In this document: positions 25,032-32,204 of the stretch, one piece after another
Numbering within the stretch: position 1 is the stretch's first letter
Layout of the letters: every line of letters starts with the position of its first letter
Assembly: GCA_040374085.1 (NCBI GenBank)
Contig: JBEIVB010000006.1
Span: 1-53,843, forward strand
Reading direction: 5' to 3'
DNA from: JBEIVB01 sp040374085
GTDB taxonomy: Bacteria; Bacteroidota; Bacteroidia; UBA4408
Length of the DNA stretch: 53,843 nucleotides
Position numbers and translations under genes: made by a program
The notes under the pieces: generated by a model
Told to the model about the DNA's origin: nothing
Seen by the model: the letters and a program-made list of their open reading frames with translations, nothing else
The model's database searches: none

Positions 25032-25084
25032 TTTATAATGCGTTAATTCCGCATCAAAATAAGAAAAAGCATTCTTTATAATGC
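25032..25084. promoter_or_regulatory. direct repeat and palindrome upstream of the OsmC gene
   Basis: TTTATAATGC occurs at 25032-25041 and again at 25075-25084 (43-base offset). TGCG-N7-CGCA (25039-25053) lies between. It could be a regulator site, but no factor is identified. Confidence 0.25.
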
Positions 25085-25142
25085 ATATTCGTTCCTTTTT
25101 TCAAAACCGATGTTTGCTGTAAAAGCGATTCTACACAATGCA

Positions 25143-25850
25143 CTACGGATTGGTAGAGCAGCAACCCATGATCAGAAGTTTTTTAATAGCAAAAGAATTT
25201 CCGGAGGTTATCTTCAGCAGATAAATACCCTCGGACAAACCCGCTAAAGAGAGTGTGGGGCTTCTCATGGTAAGCGCAATGTCCGTTAAGTGCTGGCCTT
25301 GGGCGCCCAGCAACTCCACCTTTGCTTCTTCGTTTCCTGACCATCTCAAGGTAACTCTTTCTACAGCCGGATTTGGGAAAAGCTCCAACTCAAGGCCTTT
25401 GTTCACTTTAGGCAACACAGTTGGGCCCGAAACCTCGCGCATTGGAAAACCGGTCCAGGGACAAAAGGAACCCACGACGCCCACCCAGTAGGCAGTGTCT
25501 GCATCTAAATCGGAATACGGGCAGCCGTCGCAGAGTTCTATGGCCATTTCGGTTAATGTCCATTGGTCGGGAATAAAGTGCCACTTAAACCAATGACCAC
25601 CATTTCGGTTGTATCCTCCATTTCCATAATCAATTGGGCCGGCAATGAATTTTCGCTGATTCACTGGCCTTGATAGGTTGGCAAGAATACTGTCAATAAG
25701 GACTTGGTTTGATGCTGCCGCAATAAAGGTTGTGTCTTGCCAGTTGTTGTGCCCGCACGAGGTTCCAAATTCAAAGAACCGCAAGGGCTGGGCCTGTGTG
25801 CGCACAAAGGGGAAAATGGTGAGCGTAAGAAAAAGTAAACGAAGGTTCAT
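25143..25850 (-). CDS. exported BP74-like domain protein with T9SS C-terminal sorting signal
   Basis: A 235-residue protein with a signal peptide (MNLRLLFLTLTIFPFVRTQA), a central domain of ~115 residues, and a type A T9SS sorting domain at the C-terminus (LELELFPNPAVERVTLRW ... GIYLLKITSG). The central domain contains NGGHWFKWHFIPD, MAIELCDGCPYSDLDAD and FCPWTGF. This resembles the BP74 N-terminal domain known from amoebae and myxobacteria, whose function is unknown. The protein should be exported by Sec, then carried across the outer membrane by T9SS. An extra tail (GCCSTNP) after the usual sorting-domain end is unusual. It stands alone between glyS and osmC. Confidence 0.82.
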   Translation of the reverse strand: MNLRLLFLTLTIFPFVRTQAQPLRFFEFGTSCGHNNWQDTTFIAAASNQVLIDSILANLSRPVNQRKFIAGPIDYGNGGYNRNGGHWFKWHFIPDQWTLTEMAIELCDGCPYSDLDADTAYWVGVVGSFCPWTGFPMREVSGPTVLPKVNKGLELELFPNPAVERVTLRWSGNEEAKVELLGAQGQHLTDIALTMRSPTLSLAGLSEGIYLLKITSGNSFAIKKLLIMGCCSTNP

Positions 25851-25890
25851 AGAAAGGCTCTTTTCCTTTCTTTAACGAATCTATGGGATT

Positions 25891-25965
25891 AACCGTTTAC
25901 TTCCGGGTGATGTTGATTGGGCAAAGCAATTCGAAATGGGGGCAATGCCTCCGCGAACCGTTTAC
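25891..25965. repeat. 10-bp direct repeat AACCGTTTAC
   Basis: AACCGTTTAC at 25891-25900 and 25956-25965. The second copy overlaps the glyS stop. Possible operator or chance. Confidence 0.2.
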
Positions 25966-27494
25966 CCCAATAGGTTTTTCCAGCTAAACCGCTGCCGCAT
26001 TTTATCGAGCAGGGTTTCCATTGGAATGCGCTCCTGCTCCATAGTATCGCGATCGCGAATGGTTACGGTTCCGTCTTCCAACGTTTGGTGATCTACGGTA
26101 ATGCAGTATGGAGTGCCTATAGCATCCTGTCTTCTGTAACGCTTCCCAATGCTGTCTTTCTCATCGTATTGACAGAGAAATTCATAACTTAAAGTTTTAA
26201 AAATCTCTCTACTTTTTTCCGGCAAGCCATCCTTTTTTGTGAGGGGCATTATGCAGGCTTTCACGGGGGCTAAAATCGGAGGAATGGCCAATACAACCCT
26301 GCTGCTGCCGTCTTCCAATGTTTCTTCGGTATAGGAAGCAGAAAGAACCGCCAAAAACAAGCGGTCCAATCCAACAGAAGTTTCTACCACATAGGGCACA
26401 TAACTCTGATTGGTTTCCGGATCGAAGTACTGGAGTTTTTTTCCGGAGTGGAGCTCATGGTTTTTTAAATCGAAATCGGTGCGGGAATGTATACCCTCTA
26501 ATTCTTTAAACCCAAAGGGAAACTGAAATTCAATGTCGCAGGCAGCATTGGCATAATGCGCCAGTTTCAGGTGATCGTGGAAACGGTAATCGGATGTTGG
26601 GAAGCCCAAAGCCCGATGCCATTCCATGCGGTGCTCTTTCCAATAGGCATACCATTCCATTTCTGTTCCCGGCCGCACAAAAAACTGCATCTCCATTTGC
26701 TCGAATTCCCGCATGCGAAAGATGAATTGGCGCGCAACAATCTCATTCCGAAAGGCCTTACCGGTTTGTGCAATGCCAAATGGAATTTTCATCCTTCCGG
26801 TTTTTTGCACATTCAGAAAATTAACGAAAATGCCTTGGGCGGTCTCGGGCCTCAGGTAAATGGTATTGGACTCATCCGCAACCGAGCCCAGTTGGGTAGA
26901 AAACATCAGGTTAAACTGACGCACATCTGTCCAGTTGCGGGTTCCCGAAACAGGACAAACAATGCCGAGGTCCAGAATGAGCGCTTTCACATCCGCAAGA
27001 TCCCCGCTCTCCAACGCCTGTTTGAAACGGGCTTCAGTTTGGGTAATCAATTTTGCTGAATCCAGAATTTTGGGATTGGTACTGCGAAACATGGACTCAT
27101 CAAATGATTCCCCAAAACGCTCGCGTGCCTTAGCAACTTCTTTGTTTTGCTTTTCTTCCAGCTTCGCAATAAAGTCCTCTATCAGGACATCTGCCCGATA
27201 GCGTTTTTTTGAATCTTTATTGTCTATTAGAGGATCCGAAAACGCATCTATGTGGCCCGAGGCTTTCCAGGTGGTTGGATGCATGAAGATGGCTGCATCG
27301 ATGCCCACAATGTTCTCGTGCATTTGCACCATGGATTTCCACCAATATTGACGCAGGTTGTTTTTTAGTTCTGCTCCATACTGGCCGTAATCGTAAACGG
27401 CGCTTAGGCCATCGTAAATCTCTGAGCTGGGGAATATGAATCCATACTCCTTGCTGTGCGAAATAATTTGTTTAAAACGCTCTTCTCCGTTCAT
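25962..27494 (-). CDS. glyS: glycyl-tRNA synthetase (homodimeric type)
   Basis: A 510-residue class II synthetase that charges tRNA-Gly. Family segments include KEYGFIFPSSEIYDGLSAVYDYGQYG at the N-terminus, FNLMFSTQLG, YLRPETAQGIFVNF (motif 2 region), QTGKAFRNEI, FRMREFEQMEMQFFV, and the C-terminal anticodon-binding domain with a GKRYRRQDAIGTPYC-type segment. The bacterial heterotetrameric alternative (glyQ + glyS) is excluded because this is the single-chain archaeal/eukaryal-like type usual in Bacteroidota. The start at 27494 is supported by a -7 variant 5 bases upstream. The frame from 27512 adds MLTFAA and would include that element. Confidence 0.95.
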   Translation of the reverse strand: MNGEERFKQIISHSKEYGFIFPSSEIYDGLSAVYDYGQYGAELKNNLRQYWWKSMVQMHENIVGIDAAIFMHPTTWKASGHIDAFSDPLIDNKDSKKRYRADVLIEDFIAKLEEKQNKEVAKARERFGESFDESMFRSTNPKILDSAKLITQTEARFKQALESGDLADVKALILDLGIVCPVSGTRNWTDVRQFNLMFSTQLGSVADESNTIYLRPETAQGIFVNFLNVQKTGRMKIPFGIAQTGKAFRNEIVARQFIFRMREFEQMEMQFFVRPGTEMEWYAYWKEHRMEWHRALGFPTSDYRFHDHLKLAHYANAACDIEFQFPFGFKELEGIHSRTDFDLKNHELHSGKKLQYFDPETNQSYVPYVVETSVGLDRLFLAVLSASYTEETLEDGSSRVVLAIPPILAPVKACIMPLTKKDGLPEKSREIFKTLSYEFLCQYDEKDSIGKRYRRQDAIGTPYCITVDHQTLEDGTVTIRDRDTMEQERIPMETLLDKMRQRFSWKNLLG

Positions 27495-27499
27495 GGCCG

Positions 27500-27507
27500 C
27501 GAAGGTA
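27500..27507 (-). promoter_or_regulatory. -7 element of glyS
   Basis: TACCTTCG on the minus strand (TAnnTTCG variant), 5 bases before the ATG at 27494, predicting a near-leaderless mRNA. Confidence 0.35.
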
Positions 27508-27533
27508 AGCATTTCGCAAGGCCTCCGGATTAT

Positions 27534-28598
27534 TTAGAGCCGGGTAACCCACCCAAAAGGATCGTCGGAAAGGCCAAGTTTAATGGAAGTTAGGGTCTTG
27601 CCAAGAAAATCAGCAACGGGGCGGTCTGCCATGCTGGGAAGAATCATCCGCTCTTCCTTCCCATTTTTTTCATATCCGATTTCAGCAATGTGGGCAACGT
27701 TTGCAGCCGTTCCCACACCAAAGGCTTCTTTCAGCTGTCCGGCAGCATATTGCTCAAGAATTTCGTCAACGGAAATGTCTCGTTCCTCAACCTCGATTCC
27801 ATGGTGACGTGCCAACTTTAAGATGCTGTCGCGCGTGATACCCGCCAGTTTGCTTGGACTCAAAGAAGGGGTTACCAAACGGTTTCCAAATACAAACATC
27901 AGGTTCATACTTCCCGATTCTTCCACGTAACGATTTTCGCGGGCATCGGTCCAAATTAATTGATGATAACCCCGATCAAACGCCTGACGGGTAGGGAAGA
28001 ATGAACCACCGTAGTTGCCCGCAGCTTTTGCATAGCCTGTTCCGCCATCGGCAGAGCGAGAAAAGTGCTGCTCAATAAAAACCTTCAAAGGCTCGCTGTA
28101 AAAGGGCCCGGTGGGGGTGGTAAAAATGATGAAGCGGTAACTGCGGGATGCTTTTACCCCGATGGCTTCTTCGGTAGCGAAATAGACCGGCCTAACGTAC
28201 AATGCGGTGTCTTCTTTGGTGGGAATAAAGGCTTTGTCGATCATCACCAAATTGGAAAACCCTTCCCAAAACAAATGTTCAGGAACCGGAGGCATGCACA
28301 TGCGCGCAGCGCTAACGTTTAAACGCTCAAAGTTATCGTGCCAGCGAAACAGCATGGGGTTGCCCTCAGGAGAGCGGTAAACTTTCATTCCCTCAAATAT
28401 GGCCTGGGCGTGGTGCAAGGCCGACATGGAAGGAGCAACCTCAAAGCGCCCATAGGGGATGATGGCACCGTCGTTCCATTTTCCTTCTTCCACATCTGCC
28501 ATGAACATATGATCGGAAAATACCTTGCCAAAAACAAGATGGTCAAAATCAACCTCTGATAATCGAGTTGTGGTTGTAGGGGTTATGCGAATGGACAT
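27534..28598 (-). CDS. ilvE: branched-chain amino acid aminotransferase
   Basis: IlvE is a fold-type IV PLP transaminase for leucine, isoleucine and valine. The 354-residue length is that of the larger (group II) form. PLP lysine is K191 in GYAKAAGNYGGSF, EESGSMNLMF carries the PLP-contact glutamate, and SKLAGITRDSIL and GVGTAANV complete the family pattern. It lies 39 bp upstream of glyS on the same strand, with scoB 69 bp upstream of it. The intergenic DNA before it is AT-rich with no clear consensus promoter. Confidence 0.95.
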   Translation of the reverse strand: MSIRITPTTTTRLSEVDFDHLVFGKVFSDHMFMADVEEGKWNDGAIIPYGRFEVAPSMSALHHAQAIFEGMKVYRSPEGNPMLFRWHDNFERLNVSAARMCMPPVPEHLFWEGFSNLVMIDKAFIPTKEDTALYVRPVYFATEEAIGVKASRSYRFIIFTTPTGPFYSEPLKVFIEQHFSRSADGGTGYAKAAGNYGGSFFPTRQAFDRGYHQLIWTDARENRYVEESGSMNLMFVFGNRLVTPSLSPSKLAGITRDSILKLARHHGIEVEERDISVDEILEQYAAGQLKEAFGVGTAANVAHIAEIGYEKNGKEERMILPSMADRPVADFLGKTLTSIKLGLSDDPFGWVTRL

Positions 28599-28667
28599 GA
28601 GACAGAAAGAAGAAAACGGTTAGGAGTTATAAAATCCCACCAGATTTAATAACAATTGAATGAAAAT

Positions 28668-29324
28668 TTAAGAAAGGTTCATTTCAGGAACAACATCCGG
28701 AACCACAAGGCGACCCTTGGTTGCATTTTTAATTTGCTCAACGCTTACACCCGGTGCACGCTCCAACAAATAAAAACCTTCAGGCACAATGTCAAGAACA
28801 GCCAGCTCGGTTACCACCTTTTTTACGCAATGAACTCCGGTAAGCGGAAGGGTACATTCGGGAAGGAGTTTGGATTCACCGGCTTTATTTACATGTTGCA
28901 TGGCTACGATGATGTTGCGGGCGCTTGCCACTAAATCCATGGCCCCACCCATGCCCTTTACCATTTTGCCCGGAATTTTCCAGTTGGCAATGTCTCCTTT
29001 ATCGCTTACCTCCATAGCCCCCAACACAGTAAGTTGAACGTGCTCACCCCGAATCATGGCAAAGCTTGTGGCAGAGTCGAATATAGAAGAGCCCGGAAGA
29101 GTGGTAACGGTTTGCTTGCCGGCGTTTATCAAATCCGGGTCTACCTCATCTTCTGTTGGGTAAGGCCCCATGCCAAGGAGGCCATTCTCCGACTGCAGCA
29201 CAACCGACATTCCTGCGGGAATGAAGTTGGCAACAAGAGTAGGAATGCCAATGCCCAAATTTACATAGTAGCCGTTGCGCAATTCCTGAGCAATTCGCCT
29301 GGCAATTCCGTTTTTGTCCAGCAT
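28668..29324 (-). CDS. scoB: 3-oxoacid CoA-transferase subunit B
   Basis: ScoB is the catalytic half of succinyl-CoA:3-ketoacid CoA transferase, which moves CoA to acetoacetate. The 218-residue protein has NLGIGIPTL near the N-terminus, the catalytic glutamate E46 in SENGLLGMGP, and GGAMDL, GVHCVKKVVTELAV and PGVSVEQIKNAT in order. The A subunit normally lies directly upstream and is absent here; a small membrane gene occupies that place. A -7 element precedes it by 19 bases. Confidence 0.93.
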   Translation of the reverse strand: MLDKNGIARRIAQELRNGYYVNLGIGIPTLVANFIPAGMSVVLQSENGLLGMGPYPTEDEVDPDLINAGKQTVTTLPGSSIFDSATSFAMIRGEHVQLTVLGAMEVSDKGDIANWKIPGKMVKGMGGAMDLVASARNIIVAMQHVNKAGESKLLPECTLPLTGVHCVKKVVTELAVLDIVPEGFYLLERAPGVSVEQIKNATKGRLVVPDVVPEMNLS

Positions 29325-29343
29325 AAAGGGGAAAGATTCGGTA

Positions 29344-29351
29344 CAAACTTA
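29344..29351 (-). promoter_or_regulatory. -7 element of scoB
   Basis: TAAGTTTG on the minus strand, exact TAnnTTTG, 19 bases before the ATG at 29324. It suggests scoB begins its own transcript, consistent with scoA being elsewhere. Confidence 0.4.
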
Positions 29352-29407
29352 ACAAAGAATACCCGCTTCCTTCATCAGTACAGTTTCCGGTTACAAAAAG
29401 TTTAGGG

Positions 29408-29871
29408 TCAACGTGCTATTGAAACAGCTTTAAGGACCGATATACCCACTTCATGCAGGCCAAAATGTAGAAATTCATCGGCGAAGTTGATGAGATGTTG
29501 CCGCAAGTTTTTTTCGGAGAAAGTACCAGCCAAACACAACTTCAGGAAAACAAGACGGCTTAACAAGGCCAACCCAACTCTTTTGCATTTGACCACTTCT
29601 AATGTTGGCGTCAAAACGAAATGCTCCGGGGTGCCCAAAGTCCCCTCTCCTGGATCAAACTGCTTTTGGATGCAGATTCGATCCCGGGCAACCCCGGGAG
29701 CATTATATTTCGTTTTTCGTCCATCCGTTTCATTTCCTCCATGAGGCGCAATCGGTCTTGGTTCAGGCCCTCTATGCGTCGCACACACCAACCCATCATG
29801 ACTAGAAAGGTCACCAGGAAAACCACCAAGCAGGAAGTGAAAAACTGAAGTCTAAAAGGGAAAATGGTCAT
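29408..29871 (-). pseudogene. small membrane/coiled-coil gene, probable frameshift
   Basis: From the ATG at 29871 the first frame gives 86 residues. They comprise a hydrophobic helix (FFTSCLVVFLVTFLVMMGW), then a charged coiled coil (RRIEGLNQDRLRLMEEMKRMDEKR), and a less convincing tail ending at 29611. A second frame of the same strand, open from 29791 to 29408, has better coding character over its last ~95 codons (for example LEVVKCKRVGLALL and LRQHLINFADEFLHFGLHEV). A -1 shift near the A5 run at about 29709 would join the two into a protein of about 155 residues. This may be a sequencing error, a decayed gene, or two unrelated frames. No family is recognised. The downstream bases to 29325 hold only the scoB promoter. 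Confidence 0.4.
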
Positions 29872-29945
29872 AATAAAACCTTAATGCAAAGGTTCCGAAA
29901 CAAACTGATTTGCCTGCACAACTGCCCATTAAAAGATAATTAATT

Positions 29946-31334
29946 TTAATCTTGAGCCAACGTGGGAATTGAGAGCCTAACCCGTGTGCCTTGACCCAAG
30001 TTCGATGCTACCGTAAGCGTTCCCCCATGCAGGTGAACAATTCGAAAGGCCAATGGCAATCCTATTCCGCTGCCAGCAAGATGACTTACCGCTTTAGAGC
30101 GGTAAAAAGGCTCAAATAAATGAGGAAAATCCTCCGGGTGGATTCCCATTCCATTATCCGTAACTTCCAAAATCAGGTTGTTTATGTCTGTGCTTATGGA
30201 TGCATGACAACGCTTTTCGAGGCTGTACTTACAACCATTCTCCATCAAGTTGAGGATGGCGGATCTCATAAGTGTTTCGCTTCCTTTTATCCAGAGGCGG
30301 TCATCATCCAACTGCTCTTGAGTAAAGGACAGCTCAATTTTATAGCCAGGAGAGGCTTTCAGCAATTCATCACGCGCTTGCCAAACCAGATCATCAAACC
30401 GCAGCTTGGTTAAGTTCACGTTGGCAAAATCAGACTCAGCACGGGCCAGGGTCAGAAGACCGTTGCACAGTTGCGTTAGGTTAAAAATGTCCTCCCGTAT
30501 GCTCTCGAGCACAGTCCGATATTGCTCATGCGATCGATCGCCCATGAGGGCAACATCCAGTTGACCTCTAATAGCCGTTAACGGTGTGCGCAGTTCGTGA
30601 GAAGCATGTGAAACAAAACTTTTTTGCATCAGGAAGGCTTGCTCCAGGCGATCGAGCATTTGGTTAAAAGTAGCTGCCAATTGTGCAATTTCATCTTTTC
30701 CATTGCCCTCGTCAACTCTCAGGTTTAAGCTGGAAATGGAGATGTTCTCAACTTGATTTACCACATCTTGCATTGGCTTTAGAGCTCTTCCGGCATAAAT
30801 CCACGCTATGAGCAAACTTATTCCAAGTCCTAAAATATAACTTATTACCAAAATAAGTTTTAGATTATTTAACTTAGCCAGTCCATAATAATCGAATCCT
30901 TTTGATAGCACTACATAATGTTTGTTCTTATAGGAATAACGAATGCCTATAGACTCCAAGTTTCCATTCCTCCATTTTTGATCTCCTTCTTTCCTGATTT
31001 TTTTGACAATTCCGAGCGTAAGGCTCTCCATAGCCCTACCGGAAAGGCTGTTGTATATGATCCTATTGGAGTCGTTCACCACAAGCACTTGCTCTTCATG
31101 GAAATCGTGAACGGTGTTTCGGTCGATGATTTTCAATAATTCAGTGGAGACTTCATGCACATTAATCAACAACCTTGCGGTTGTGGTTGCTTTGTCGCGC
31201 AAGCGGTTCATCATCCCGGCTTCCCGGTAACTGGCCGAAGCCATGTAAATCCCAAAGAAAGAAATCAACAACAACAGCCCAAAACTCACCGAAAATTGGA
31301 GAGCCAAGCGGGTACGAATGTCCAGTTGCAACAT
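29946..31334 (-). CDS. HAMP-domain sensor histidine kinase
   Basis: A 462-residue membrane kinase with helix 1 (~12-32), a periplasmic sensor loop (~33-155), helix 2 (~158-180), HAMP (~180-235 with RALKPMQDVV and DEIAQLAATFNQML), H-box HASHELRTPLTAI with H246, NLMENGCKYS, DNGMGI and GSGIGLPLAFRIVH. The layout matches CusS/QseC-type kinases that pair with OmpR-type regulators. It lies 1 bp downstream of the regulator gene. The ligand is unknown, and no metal-resistance or efflux genes lie next to it. Confidence 0.94.
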   Translation of the reverse strand: MLQLDIRTRLALQFSVSFGLLLLISFFGIYMASASYREAGMMNRLRDKATTTARLLINVHEVSTELLKIIDRNTVHDFHEEQVLVVNDSNRIIYNSLSGRAMESLTLGIVKKIRKEGDQKWRNGNLESIGIRYSYKNKHYVVLSKGFDYYGLAKLNNLKLILVISYILGLGISLLIAWIYAGRALKPMQDVVNQVENISISSLNLRVDEGNGKDEIAQLAATFNQMLDRLEQAFLMQKSFVSHASHELRTPLTAIRGQLDVALMGDRSHEQYRTVLESIREDIFNLTQLCNGLLTLARAESDFANVNLTKLRFDDLVWQARDELLKASPGYKIELSFTQEQLDDDRLWIKGSETLMRSAILNLMENGCKYSLEKRCHASISTDINNLILEVTDNGMGIHPEDFPHLFEPFYRSKAVSHLAGSGIGLPLAFRIVHLHGGTLTVASNLGQGTRVRLSIPTLAQD

Positions 31335-31335
31335 G

Positions 31336-32031
31336 TCAATGAGGCTTTAAGCCATAGCCGACTCCCGTCTGTGTATGAATGAGTTTGTGTTCAAATCCCC
31401 GATCTATTTTTTTTCGAAGGAAGTTGATGTAAACGTCAATTACATTGGTTCCGGTATCAAAGGAAATGTCCCAAACGTCTTTGGCAATTTGGCTCCGCTT
31501 TAAAATTTTTCCTGCATTTCGCATGAGGTATGCCAGCAGTTGAAACTCTTTTTGTGTAAGCGGAATTTTGGTGTTTCCACGGGTAACTTCAAACGAAAAT
31601 AAATTGATTTCAAGGTCGGCCACCTTCAACACTTCCGATTTTGCCTCAGTCGTTTGCGCGGTTCGCCTCAGCAGGGCTTGCAAGCGGGCAAGAAGCTCAA
31701 GGAAATCGAATGGCTTCACAAGGTAGTCGTCCGCCCCACTGTTAAACCCTTCAATCTTGTCTTCTACAGAAGACATTGCAGACAGGATTAGAATTGGAAA
31801 ACCCGGGGCATTTTTCCTCAGGCTGCGGGCCAGTTCATATCCGCTTATTCCGGGCAGGTTGATGTCAACAATGGCAATGGAATACGTGCGAGCGATATCC
31901 AGGCTCAAGGCCGTTTCAGCATCCCGCACCAAGACAACTTCATAGCCATTCTCTACCAGCCCCTGATGGATAAATGCCCCAACCTTGGGTTCGTCTTCCA
32001 CTACCAACACCTTACCTAGTTTCCCTGTCAT
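31336..32031 (-). CDS. OmpR/PhoB-family response regulator
   Basis: A 231-residue two-domain regulator. The receiver has E12/D13, phospho-acceptor D56 in IVDINLPGISG and K106 in YLVKPFDF. The C-terminal winged helix (about 135-230) has LTQKEFQLLAYLMRNAGKILKR and TNVIDVYINFLRKKID. It is the cognate DNA-binding partner of the kinase whose gene follows 1 bp later. The upstream 170 bp contains a strong hairpin and no exact consensus promoter. Confidence 0.94.
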   Translation of the reverse strand: MTGKLGKVLVVEDEPKVGAFIHQGLVENGYEVVLVRDAETALSLDIARTYSIAIVDINLPGISGYELARSLRKNAPGFPILILSAMSSVEDKIEGFNSGADDYLVKPFDFLELLARLQALLRRTAQTTEAKSEVLKVADLEINLFSFEVTRGNTKIPLTQKEFQLLAYLMRNAGKILKRSQIAKDVWDISFDTGTNVIDVYINFLRKKIDRGFEHKLIHTQTGVGYGLKPH

Positions 32032-32137
32032 ACCGATTGCAAAGAAAACCTAAAGCCGAAAAAGGTGTACAGGGGGTTAATTAAATGAAGATTAAAAAAA
32101 CGTTTGCAGTGCACAAATTCTCAGCGATATCCCTTCG

Positions 32138-32179
32138 GCTCTTTTTCGTTTTGCGGTGAAACGCAAAAAGCGAAAGAGC
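32138..32179. other. long imperfect hairpin 3' of lon
   Basis: Two 18-base arms (32138-32155 and 32162-32179) pair at 7 + 7 positions around a small internal loop, with a 6-base apex. The arms begin GCTCTTT and end TTTTGCG. It lies 26 bases beyond the lon stop and has no T run, so it may be a processing or pausing signal rather than a classic terminator. Confidence 0.45.
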
Positions 32180-32204
32180 TAAAGAAACTTCGTGAGCGCT
32201 CCTG

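Noticed and set aside
26556..27059. 167-codon plus-strand frame inside glyS
   Set aside because: Antisense shadow of a well-conserved gene, with no promoter or domain.
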